Positions 32,439 to 40,381 of a DNA stretch of 45,379 nt are shown piece after piece (the first letter of the stretch is position 1; every line of letters begins with the position of its first letter). Origin of the DNA: Chloroflexota bacterium (GTDB lineage Bacteria > Chloroflexota > Anaerolineae > Caldilineales > Caldilineaceae); the NCBI GenBank assembly GCA_003577005.1, contig QEUW01000015.1, forward strand, positions 1 to 45,379, in the 5' to 3' direction. The notes beneath the pieces were generated by a model. The model saw only the letters and a program-made list of their open reading frames with translations, did not search any database and was not told the origin of the DNA. Position numbers and translations under genes: made by a program.

Positions 32439-35400
32439 ATGGATAGCGAACCACAGCCCGGCACGAAAAAGATCCTCGACCAACTGCACCTCGACGCCAA
32501 CATCATTCCCAGCTTGCCCCCCGAGATACGCGACAAGTTGCTCGGTTTTCTCCGCAGTTGGGCAACACCGCACGAACAAGTGGCGTTGGTGGATATACTG
32601 CGCGAGGCGCACGGCCCGTTGCTCTTTTTACTGGACTACCAGGCAGCGGCGCATCTCTTGCAGGGTGAACCACAGCTAGCGCTCGATGTCATCGAACGGC
32701 GACAGCGGCGCAGCACCACCGTTGGCAGCCAGGTGTTGGAGGCGCGCGCACTGCTGGCGTTGGGTCACGAGGGCCATGCACAGGATGTGGCCGACGACAT
32801 CAGCCGCGCCTATCCCCAAAATGCCCTGGCCGTGTGCGGCGCCGCGACCATTTACGGCGGGCTAGGGCGCTTTGATCACGCACGTCTGCTTTTAGAAACC
32901 TATCTGGCGCAGCGGCCAGGCGACCAGGTGGCTACCCTCACAGTGGCATCCCTGGCCCATGAAGCGGATGACCACGACCTGGCCGACCAATATACGCAAC
33001 GACTGGGCACCGGCATACCCGCCGAATTGAACAACCCCCAGTTGCAACAGCTAGAACAGTTGCTGGTCGCCATCGGGAAAGAAGAGAGCGCCAAGGCCGT
33101 ACAACTGGAACTGGCTCGGCGCCACCAGGTAGAACTGGTTGCCCTCGAACAGGCGCTAGCCCCCTTTACGCAGCTGACAGGTCTCGCTACTATCGACCCG
33201 GTGCAACTCTACCAGCAGTTGAGCGGCCCCGAGTCGATCCCAGTCGACCGTTCCGAACGGCGTACGATCCAGCTCGAAGCGGTACGCCACTTTGGCTTTA
33301 TGAAGCTGCGCACCGGCCAGGTCGAGGTAATCGCCGCTGTGCTGCGGGGCGAATCGATCCTGACCGTGATGCCAACGGGCGCCGGCAAGTCGCTCTGCTA
33401 CCAGTTGCCAGCACTTGTCTTGCCCAAACCCACCCTGGTGATCAGCCCGCTCATTGCGCTGATGAAAGACCAGGTGGAAAGTCTCCCCACTGCCGCACGG
33501 GCCAAAGCAACCTTTATCAACAGCACGCTCAGCGAAGAAGAGCAGGCGCAGCGGATGGAAGGGATCGCCCGCGGCCAATACCAGCTGATCTACGCCGCCC
33601 CCGAACGGTTACGCCAGCGCGCCTTTTTGCGCGCCCTACGCGCCACCGGCATCGACCTCTTTGTGGTCGATGAGGCACACTGTGTCAGCCTTTGGGGTCA
33701 CGATTTTCGACCGGATTACCTATTTATTCAAGAAGCGCGGCGCGAACTGGGTAACCCAACAGCCCTGGCAATGACCGCCACCGCCCCGCCACGGGTGCGT
33801 GACGAGATCATCGACTACATGAGCAATGATAACCCGGCAAACAGTGATGCCGGCAATGGCGGGAACAATGGTCGCCACCGCCCACGTGCGCTGCTCCTCG
33901 ATATCTTTCGCAGCAACCTCCACCTCTCGGCGCTTCACTTTCACAACGAGGAGGAGAAGCTGGCGGCGCTGCTCAAATTTGTTCAAGAGACACCCGGCAG
34001 CGGGATCGTCTATGTGAGCAGCCGTCACAAAGCTGAGGCATTGGCCCAACAGTTGCAGATGGCGGGTGTCTCGGCCGAAGCCTACCACGCTGGTCTGGCT
34101 GACCGCAATGCGGTGCAAGATCGTTATATGTCGGACCAAACCCGGGTGGTGGTGGCAACCATCGCCTTTGGTATGGGCATCGATAAGGCGGATATCCGCT
34201 TTATCGTTCACTTTCATCCCTCGCGTAGCCTGGCTGCCTACTATCAAGAGGTGGGTCGCGCCGGGCGCAATGGTCAGCCCAGCCAGGGCGTCCTCTTTTA
34301 CAGCAACAACGATTGGGCCAACCTCCGCCGCTGGGCCAAAGCCGACGAATTTAGCATAGAATTTCTAAAAAAAGTCTACGCCGCCGTTGCCACCCAACTA
34401 GGGGTAGAGGATGCGGAGTTGGGAGTGAAAGGACCAGAGGGCGCCCCGGAATCACCGTCGTCGGAAGATTCCGGGGCGCCCTCTGGGCCCCGCATTCTCA
34501 ACTCCGCATTTGGGCCGGTGGATGCGCGGCGGTTGCAGCAGGTCGTCAACGCGGACGAGACGACGGTGCGTGTGGCAGTGAGCATTCTCGAACGGGCGGA
34601 TCTGCTCAGCCGCACCTTTGACCTGCCACAAGAGGTGACGATCACGATCCCTCGCCGGCCGCCGGTGGAGGCTCAGCAAGATGCAGAGTATGTTCGCCTG
34701 TTGCGAGGCTTGAACCTTCGGTCGGGCCAGTCGGGTGCTTTTAAGCTGACAGACCTGGTCGCCTATATGGATTGGCCGCTCGACCAGGGCGAGGCCATCC
34801 TGCTGGATTGGGAGACAGCGGGCTGGCTCCAGTTCAAGGGCGAGCGGCGAGCCATGTGCATCGAGTTGCCTGCCTCCCCACCCGACGCCCGCCAGCGGCT
34901 GGAGCGGCTTCTTGCCCAATCCAGCGCGATTGCCCAGCGCCGCATCGATGAGGTGATCGGCTATGCTACTGCCGAAACCTGTCGCCACGGCTATATCAGC
35001 GCCCACTTTGGCAGCCCGCCACGCACCCGGTGCGATGTGTGCGACAATTGTACCGGCATTCGGCCGGAAGTTCCGGCGAGTCACGCACTCACCACACCTC
35101 TGCCCGACGATGCTGATATCGAACCGATGATCATCGATTGCCTGATCAGTCTACCCAAACCCGTTGGGCGCAGCGGGCTGGCGCGCATCCTTGCCGGGAG
35201 CCTGCGGGCGCCGGTGACGGCGGATAAGGCGCGCCACTTCGGGCGTTTGAAGATGCTGGGTGAGGAAGGCGTGACAGGCTATGTGGACGATCTGCTCGAA
35301 GATGGACGGTTGCGCCAGTACGAACGACAAGGCTATCTGGTGCTGGCGCCTACCCAGCGCGGGCGCGTCGAGGCTGAAATCTGGCTAACCGAGCACCCCG

Positions 35401-36029
35401 ACCTGGCCGAAATGGCCCCGGCCCCAACCACAAGCGATGATGAGGCGCTAGATGAACCCGCCGAGGCAGACAAATACACCAGCCTGCAAAAGGCGCTCTG
35501 GCTCTGGCGCCGGCGCACGGCAGAACAACAGGCTGTGCCACCGTATGTTGTCATGAGCAATGAGCTGATGTTGCGGATCGCCGAAAGCCGGCCCAAGAAC
35601 GAGGCTGAACTTGCCCGGTTGCCCGGCATGGGGGAACAGCGGCTTCACCACTATGGCCCGGCTGTGCTCGACCTGATCAAGCTCAATCACCCGCAGGCAG
35701 GGGATGAAGAGCTTCTAGCAGCGCAACGCGCTGCCCAGGCTGAGGCCGCCCAGGTAGTCAAACAGAAACTTCAGGAGACCCTCAGCACAGTCTCACCTCA
35801 AGTCGAACGCCGCATCTTTATGAAGCTCCAGGAGTTGCGCCAAAAAAAGGCGATCCAGGCGCGCGTGCCTCCCTACACCGTCGCCGGCAATACGCTGCTC
35901 AAAAGCATCGCCCAACAGGCGCCCACGACTCCGGACGCACTCGACGCTATCCTCGGCTTCCGCAGCAGTGGCCTCAAGGACGAGGCCGATCAGGTCCTGG
36001 CGATCATCGCTGAGGCGCGAGGGGGGTAG
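32439..36029 (+). CDS. recQ: RecQ-family DNA helicase with N-terminal TPR and two HRDC domains
   Basis: A 3'-5' DNA helicase. The 1196 residues start with about 250 residues of TPR-like helices (ALALGHEGHAQDVADDISRA, GGLGRFDHARLLLETYLA), which ordinary RecQ lacks. The core has MPTGAGKSLCYQLPA (Walker A, about 310), VDEAHCVSLWGHDFRPDY (about 410; canonical RecQ has SQW here, this has SLW), AMTATAPP, a motif V FGMGIDKADIR and motif VI QEVGRAGRNG (about 602). Four zinc cysteines follow in TCRHGYIS and RCDVCDNC (about 847-871), then a winged helix. Two HRDC domains close it (about 1014-1081 and 1122-1196). Residues about 658-691 are encoded by an in-frame palindrome, between core and zinc domain. 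ATG 32439 has a weak ribosome site. The stop TAG lies in a heptad hairpin. Confidence 0.9.
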   Translation: MDSEPQPGTKKILDQLHLDANIIPSLPPEIRDKLLGFLRSWATPHEQVALVDILREAHGPLLFLLDYQAAAHLLQGEPQLALDVIERRQRRSTTVGSQVLEARALLALGHEGHAQDVADDISRAYPQNALAVCGAATIYGGLGRFDHARLLLETYLAQRPGDQVATLTVASLAHEADDHDLADQYTQRLGTGIPAELNNPQLQQLEQLLVAIGKEESAKAVQLELARRHQVELVALEQALAPFTQLTGLATIDPVQLYQQLSGPESIPVDRSERRTIQLEAVRHFGFMKLRTGQVEVIAAVLRGESILTVMPTGAGKSLCYQLPALVLPKPTLVISPLIALMKDQVESLPTAARAKATFINSTLSEEEQAQRMEGIARGQYQLIYAAPERLRQRAFLRALRATGIDLFVVDEAHCVSLWGHDFRPDYLFIQEARRELGNPTALAMTATAPPRVRDEIIDYMSNDNPANSDAGNGGNNGRHRPRALLLDIFRSNLHLSALHFHNEEEKLAALLKFVQETPGSGIVYVSSRHKAEALAQQLQMAGVSAEAYHAGLADRNAVQDRYMSDQTRVVVATIAFGMGIDKADIRFIVHFHPSRSLAAYYQEVGRAGRNGQPSQGVLFYSNNDWANLRRWAKADEFSIEFLKKVYAAVATQLGVEDAELGVKGPEGAPESPSSEDSGAPSGPRILNSAFGPVDARRLQQVVNADETTVRVAVSILERADLLSRTFDLPQEVTITIPRRPPVEAQQDAEYVRLLRGLNLRSGQSGAFKLTDLVAYMDWPLDQGEAILLDWETAGWLQFKGERRAMCIELPASPPDARQRLERLLAQSSAIAQRRIDEVIGYATAETCRHGYISAHFGSPPRTRCDVCDNCTGIRPEVPASHALTTPLPDDADIEPMIIDCLISLPKPVGRSGLARILAGSLRAPVTADKARHFGRLKMLGEEGVTGYVDDLLEDGRLRQYERQGYLVLAPTQRGRVEAEIWLTEHPDLAEMAPAPTTSDDEALDEPAEADKYTSLQKALWLWRRRTAEQQAVPPYVVMSNELMLRIAESRPKNEAELARLPGMGEQRLHHYGPAVLDLIKLNHPQAGDEELLAAQRAAQAEAAQVVKQKLQETLSTVSPQVERRIFMKLQELRQKKAIQARVPPYTVAGNTLLKSIAQQAPTTPDALDAILGFRSSGLKDEADQVLAIIAEARGG
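34411..34511. repeat. Heptad-type palindrome inside recQ, in frame
   Basis: AGAGGGCGCCCCGGAATC (34436-34453) pairs perfectly with GATTCCGGGGCGCCCTCT (34467-34484), with a 13-base loop. The outer arms ATGCGGAGTTGGGAG and CTCAACTCCGCAT also pair, so the whole is a 100-base imperfect palindrome. The reading frame is unbroken and gives a Gly/Pro/Ser/Glu-rich linker of about 34 residues. Confidence 0.92.
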
Positions 36030-36067
36030 GGAGTGGGGGTAGCGCCATACCCCTACTCCCTACCCCC
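36022..36067. repeat. Heptad-type hairpin at the recQ stop codon
   Basis: GGGGGTAGGGAGTGGGGGTA (36022-36041) pairs with TACCCCTACTCCCTACCCCC (36048-36067) around a 6-base loop with one G-T wobble. The recQ TAG (36027-36029) lies inside the left arm. Confidence 0.92.
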
Positions 36068-36102
36068 GTTGCTCTGACGATTGGAAGATTCGCTTCTACG
36101 CT

Positions 36103-36669
36103 CTACACAGCGCCCACGGGCCGGCGCGTGACCATGTCTCGCAGCCCGCGCACGCGGAATGCCAGCACTAGCAATAGAACACCATAGAACAGCGCGTAGG
36201 AGCCGATGAGCCAGACCAGCGCCAGCGCACCCGGGCCGGGCAGGATCATCAGGAGGATGCCAAAGATGATCGAAGCGATGCCGGCCAGGCCAAGCAGCCA
36301 CTCGTCTTCAATCTCCTTGCGCAGCCGGATCGCGGCAGCGACCTCAAGGACGCCCGTCACAATGGACCAGCCCGCGATCACATAGAGCAGAACCAGCGCC
36401 GTGATACCGGGCCAGAGAAAAGTAAGCACACCGGCCAGGAGGCCCGCCAGGCCCGCCAGAATCATCATCCACCAGCGCTCCTGCTCTCTGCGGGTGCTGA
36501 TGCCGGCGACGATGGCGAAGACGCCATCGACCAGTGTGTAGGCGCCAAAGAGCAGCACCAGCGCAGTGAGCGTCAATCCGGGCCATAGAAATGCTCCGAT
36601 CCCAAAGAGAATCGCAGCCACGCCGCGGATGGCCAAAACCCACCAGTTTTGAGCCAATGTAGCAATCAT
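36103..36669 (-). CDS. HdeD family membrane protein (DUF308)
   Basis: A 188-residue integral membrane protein with six hydrophobic helices arranged as three pairs, each with a LWPG or LPGPG turn (FLWPGLTLTALVLLFGAYTL, FLWPGITALVLLYVIAGWS, ILPGPGALALVWLIGSYALF). The triplicated F-L-W-P-G pattern is diagnostic of HdeD/DUF308. In enterobacteria HdeD is linked to acid resistance; here the function is open. The ATG at 36669 has AAGGAGA upstream. It is the last gene of the long minus-strand block and converges on recQ; the recQ hairpin separates them. Confidence 0.92.
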   Translation of the reverse strand: MIATLAQNWWVLAIRGVAAILFGIGAFLWPGLTLTALVLLFGAYTLVDGVFAIVAGISTRREQERWWMMILAGLAGLLAGVLTFLWPGITALVLLYVIAGWSIVTGVLEVAAAIRLRKEIEDEWLLGLAGIASIIFGILLMILPGPGALALVWLIGSYALFYGVLLLVLAFRVRGLRDMVTRRPVGAV

Positions 36670-36788
36670 TGTGTTTCTCCTTTCAGGTAACTACCTCGAC
36701 AACGTTCAATTTTGCTAAGACCTTTTGGATGTGAACAGACTTCAGCTACCATCTTTCTCATTCGCAGACTATCTTCGTTTAAGGTGCG

Positions 36789-37169
36789 CTAGCTCGACTC
36801 CGAGTCAAAATCTATCGTTTCAGCGTAATTTGCCGTGCCGCTTTCAGCCAGGATATGCAGCCGGATGGGGGCAACCCTGACGACGGTATGCCACTGGCGC
36901 TGTTCGACCGCAAACAGATCAGTGCTCTCTTTGGCGATCTCAGCCCTGCCGCGCAGGTGCCAGGTCTGGGTGGTGACGGCTACTTCCGGCTCAATTTCCA
37001 GATTGAACAGATGATCCGCTGTGTCAGGCACCAGCACATACAAGGTGGTTCCCCGCCCGGCGCATGGCACCATCGAAGCCTGGATGCCGGCTGGCCCTGT
37101 GGTTGCCAGGGTACAAATGTGAGTCTCGGCCAGAAGTTTAGCCACCCGGTCACGTAATTTGTCTAGCAT
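36789..37169 (-). CDS. Pyridoxamine 5'-phosphate oxidase-like (split-barrel flavin/heme) protein
   Basis: A 126-residue protein with the PNPOx-like split barrel: LLAETHICTLATTGPAGIQAS at the start, a VLVPDTADHLFNLEIEPEVAV segment that fits the flavin-binding loop, and a WHLRGRAEI strand. This family includes general-stress flavoproteins, F420 reductases and heme-using enzymes; the usual flavin-contact residues cannot be checked without an alignment. It is 33 bases downstream of the membrane protein gene, so it probably shares its transcript. The substrate is unknown. Confidence 0.8.
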   Translation of the reverse strand: MLDKLRDRVAKLLAETHICTLATTGPAGIQASMVPCAGRGTTLYVLVPDTADHLFNLEIEPEVAVTTQTWHLRGRAEIAKESTDLFAVEQRQWHTVVRVAPIRLHILAESGTANYAETIDFDSESS

Positions 37170-37202
37170 GATACCTGCCTTGCGCAGACCTGAGCAGAGA
37201 AT

Positions 37203-38159
37203 TCAGTTCGCCGGCTCGTCGGCGGTGACGGGCGGAGAATCGGCCAGCGAGGGGGTCAGCGCATCGCCCTGGTCTGGTTCATTTTTCGGTTTTACAAAGG
37301 CGTGTTCACCATAGCTCGCATCCCCAAGGAAAAGATCACTTTTCCGGGCAGTCGCATAGCGGTAGGCTGCCAGCGCCAAGATAGCATTCACCAACGCATC
37401 GACGTGCATGTAGATGCTGATCGCAACCAACATGACGCTCAAACCCAGCCAGACCAGGTCAACGTTACGCTCATCGATCCCCTGGCGGAGCGCCGGTATG
37501 GCGTACAGTATGACAATGATGAGTACGGGCAGCGCCAGCAGACTGACGCTATGCGCCGGTTTTACCCGCTCGCCCCAAGTTGCTTTGACCAACCGTTCGC
37601 CCCGTTTGAATGGATTCTCCGGCGCAGGCTGGTCGAGGGCGATGATAGGGATGGCCAGTTGGAGGGGAATCTTGTACGAGAGCTGGTGCCAGCGCAGCCA
37701 CAGCCTGTCGCCGATGCGAGGTGCTATCACCCCGCCGAAGAGCGGATTGACCAGTACACGCGCCAGGACAGACACTAGGCCCAGGGTGGCCGCCACCACT
37801 GTATAGAGAGCGATGAGCCTCAGGCGCTGAACCGTTCGCCCAGCTATCTCCACCATGCTACCTGGATCGTCGCCATCCAACCGTGCTGCAATCCCCATGG
37901 CCAGCGCGACGTTGCAGCAGCCAATGACCAGGTACAGCACTCCATACGCCAGGTAGACCACAAGGAAGAAGAAGGTCCACCTCCACCCGGCTTCCCAGCC
38001 TGATCCAAGCACTCCTTCGAGCAGCGGCACGACCGCAGCAAACGTGACCAGCAGCATGACCAAGAAGGAGAACAGCGGGTAAAGGCTGTCGCCGCGGCAG
38101 CGGCCCACCACGGCGACGGTATCGGTTAGCGTGTTCCACGTGCCGGCAATTGCTTTCAT
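37203..38159 (-). CDS. Integral membrane protein, possibly DUF6159-like
   Basis: A 318-residue membrane protein with about six helices: about 28-50, 60-85, 115-140, 160-180, 215-235 and 240-265. A long C-terminal cytoplasmic tail rich in Asp, Glu and Pro follows (DLFLGDASYGEHAFVKPKNE onwards). The FLVVYLAYGVLYLVIGCCNV helix and the A-I-A-A-R-L-D-G-D segment remind me of the DUF6159 group, but that label is from memory and weak. No enzyme motif is visible. ATG 38159 has AAGGA eleven bases upstream; the frame runs back into the upstream flavoprotein gene. It lies 16 bases after the SthA-like gene and 33 before the PNPOx-like gene. Confidence 0.65.
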   Translation of the reverse strand: MKAIAGTWNTLTDTVAVVGRCRGDSLYPLFSFLVMLLVTFAAVVPLLEGVLGSGWEAGWRWTFFFLVVYLAYGVLYLVIGCCNVALAMGIAARLDGDDPGSMVEIAGRTVQRLRLIALYTVVAATLGLVSVLARVLVNPLFGGVIAPRIGDRLWLRWHQLSYKIPLQLAIPIIALDQPAPENPFKRGERLVKATWGERVKPAHSVSLLALPVLIIVILYAIPALRQGIDERNVDLVWLGLSVMLVAISIYMHVDALVNAILALAAYRYATARKSDLFLGDASYGEHAFVKPKNEPDQGDALTPSLADSPPVTADEPAN

Positions 38160-38175
38160 TGGCGCATGATTCCTT

Positions 38176-39564
38176 CTATGAACGTTTCCCCAACCGGCGC
38201 AGCCCATCTATGGCCGCATTCTTGTAAGCATAGCTGTAGGTGGGTGTGGGCAGTGTGATCATGGTGAAGATGTCAATGGTGCTCCCGAAATGGAGGGCTA
38301 TCTGCCCGGCGCCAACCAGTTCTGACGCAATTTCACCAAGACAATGAACGCCGAGCAGCCGGCGGTCGTCCCGGCGGAAGAGCAGTTTCAACAGCCCGTC
38401 GTGGCCGGAGATGGCGCCCCGCGGGATGCTGGCAAAGGTGCTGCGACCGACGGCATAATCAAGCCCTTGCTGCTGGCATTGTTCTTCGGTCAGGCCAGCG
38501 CCTGCCATCTCCGGCACGCCGTACACAGCGGAAATGGGAGTGGGATCGACGACGTCGAGGAAATCGATGCCGAACGCCTGGCAGACGGCCACCCGGCCTT
38601 GCTCCATCGCGACCGACGCCAGACCGGGAGCCACCACATCGCCGGCCGCAAAGACGCCAGGAGCGCTCGTCTGAAACGCCTGGTCAACCACAATGCAGCC
38701 CCGTTCATCCACCTCGACACCTACCTCGCAGAGACCAAGCTCTTCCGTATTCGGATGGCGACCCGCCGCAAAAAAGACGGCTTCGGCCTCCACGGTAGCG
38801 CCGTTCGACAGGGTGACATGGAGGCGATCACCCACGCGCCTGACCGCCTCCGTCCCGGCGCCGAGGATTACCTGGACGCCGCGCTCGGCAAAAATCTGCG
38901 CCATCATCCGCGACAGCTCCCCGTCCATCGTCGGGGCGAGCCGGTCGGCCAGTTGGGCCAGCGTCACCCTGGTCCCCAGTGCGTTGAAGATGGTGGCAAA
39001 TTCGACCCCAATCGGGCCGCCTCCCACGATAAAGAGGCTCTCCGGCAGGGCAGTGAGGCTGTAGATCCCGTCCACATCGAAGACAGCGGGGTCGTCAAAG
39101 GGAACGTTTTCAGGGCGCAACGGTCGCGAGCCGGTTGCGATCAGCACGACACGGGCCGACAATTCGACCCCAGTGCCATCCGTTGTGGTGACGATGACTT
39201 TACCGCCCGGAGCGAGCCGCGCCGTCCCGTGCAAGTACGGTATCTCCATACTAGCGAGCCGGTGTGTGGTGGCCGCCTGCACGGCTTGGCAGACCTGCCG
39301 GGTCCGCTCGGCCAGTTTATCGAGCGCCACTGCGGGCGGGGCGCCCAGTTCCACCCCATAGACCTCCTGATGGTAGAAGCCGGTCAGGGCCAGCGCGGCT
39401 TCGCGCAGCGTTTTGGTGGGGGCGCCGCCGCGGGTCGTCACGGTTCCGCCGGGTTTGTTCCGTTCGATGATCGCCACGCGATAGCCAAAATAGGCCGCAA
39501 GTTCGGCTGCGCTTTCCCCTGCCGGGCCGGAACCGATGACAATCAGGTCGTAATGGCTAGACAT
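38176..39564 (-). CDS. SthA-like pyridine nucleotide-disulfide-fold flavoprotein
   Basis: A 462-residue FAD/NAD(P) enzyme. GSGPAGESAAELA (11-23) and the second Rossmann motif GGGPIGVEFA are clear. In the place of the disulfide motif of lipoamide dehydrogenase (C-x4-C) it has Val42 and Gly47 in GGTVTTRGGAPTK, and the C-terminal His-Glu dyad is replaced by LPTPTYSYAYKNAAIDGL, which follows the soluble transhydrogenase SthA pattern. Loss of both means no thiol chemistry, so it should be a hydride-transferring transhydrogenase or dehydrogenase. SthA itself keeps one Cys; this one keeps none. The start ATG 39564 follows GGAGG. It is separated from the upstream TPR gene by an octad hairpin. Confidence 0.85.
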   Translation of the reverse strand: MSSHYDLIVIGSGPAGESAAELAAYFGYRVAIIERNKPGGTVTTRGGAPTKTLREAALALTGFYHQEVYGVELGAPPAVALDKLAERTRQVCQAVQAATTHRLASMEIPYLHGTARLAPGGKVIVTTTDGTGVELSARVVLIATGSRPLRPENVPFDDPAVFDVDGIYSLTALPESLFIVGGGPIGVEFATIFNALGTRVTLAQLADRLAPTMDGELSRMMAQIFAERGVQVILGAGTEAVRRVGDRLHVTLSNGATVEAEAVFFAAGRHPNTEELGLCEVGVEVDERGCIVVDQAFQTSAPGVFAAGDVVAPGLASVAMEQGRVAVCQAFGIDFLDVVDPTPISAVYGVPEMAGAGLTEEQCQQQGLDYAVGRSTFASIPRGAISGHDGLLKLLFRRDDRRLLGVHCLGEIASELVGAGQIALHFGSTIDIFTMITLPTPTYSYAYKNAAIDGLRRLGKRS

Positions 39565-39581
39565 TGGACACCTCCTCTCGG

Positions 39582-39664
39582 ATACAGGTAAACAGGTGGA
39601 CAAGAAAGAGTGCGCACGCCCTGTTTACCTGCTTACCTGTCTATCCGTATCCCTGTTTATTTCA
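39582..39664. repeat. Octad-repeat hairpin between the TPR gene and the SthA-like gene
   Basis: On the minus strand, after the TPR TGA (39664-39662), ten octads follow. GGTAAACA and GGTAAGCA types come first, then ACCTGTTT and ACCTGTAT, the complementary arm. CAGGTAAACAGG and CCTGTTTACCTG are perfect 12-bp partners. The SthA-like ribosome site follows at once. Confidence 0.88.
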
Positions 39665-40381
39665 ATGGCTTACACCTGCCAGGGCGGCGTCAACTTCGGC
39701 CAGATGGTCCCGCGCCGCAGCGTAGGCCGGCACGCGACGCTGTGCAGCGTCGAACCAGGTGCGGGCGGCCTTGAGGTCACCCTGCGCCCGCCACATCAGT
39801 CCGCGCTGAAAGTCGATCAGGGCGACCGGAAACGGCGAGACACCTCGATAGCGCCGGCGCCCCTCGCTGAACAGTCGCTCCGCCCCCGCGATCTCTCCGC
39901 GTTCCGCCTGGAGCACGGCCAGCGCGCTCAGCGAAGCGAAATCAGGCCGGCTCGCCACAGCGTTCTGACACAAGGCAAGCGCTTCGTCGTAGCGCCCGAG
40001 CGCCTGGAAGATCACGGCGCGCTCGGCGTCCAGCGTCACCGGAGCCGAGCCGCATTGTTCCGCCACGTCGAGATCGGCCAGCGCCGCGGTGAAGCGATGG
40101 AAGAGGGCGTGCGTCCTGACGCGGGCCAGGAGGGCGCTGCCGGCGAACGGCGCATCCTGCACAAGCTGCTCGGCCAGTGCCGCGGCGCGCTCGTAGTCGG
40201 CACTGCAACCCAGAATCTGCCCGCGCAGGGTGAGCAGGTCGATCAGCTCAGCCCGTTGCGCAACCGCCAGCCGTCCCACTGCCAACAGTGCCTCCAGACC
40301 GTCGATCTGGGCTTGCAGATTCGCCAGGGCAATGACGCCGCTCGTCGTGGCCAGGTCGGCGTCGTTTGTCAGAGGGGTCAT
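39662..40381 (-). CDS. TPR-repeat protein of unknown function
   Basis: A 239-residue, mostly helical protein. Tetratricopeptide-like repeats run through about residues 30-230, the clearest being YERAAALAEQLVQDAP, RYDEALALCQNAVASRPDF and DLKAARTWFDAAQRRVP. There is no signal peptide or membrane helix, so it is cytoplasmic. The start ATG 40381 overlaps the stop of the DUF4331 gene (ATGA), which indicates translational coupling. The frame is open far upstream through that gene in another phase and is a shadow. It may scaffold the DUF4331 protein; only the coupling supports that. Confidence 0.85.
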   Translation of the reverse strand: MTPLTNDADLATTSGVIALANLQAQIDGLEALLAVGRLAVAQRAELIDLLTLRGQILGCSADYERAAALAEQLVQDAPFAGSALLARVRTHALFHRFTAALADLDVAEQCGSAPVTLDAERAVIFQALGRYDEALALCQNAVASRPDFASLSALAVLQAERGEIAGAERLFSEGRRRYRGVSPFPVALIDFQRGLMWRAQGDLKAARTWFDAAQRRVPAYAAARDHLAEVDAALAGVSH

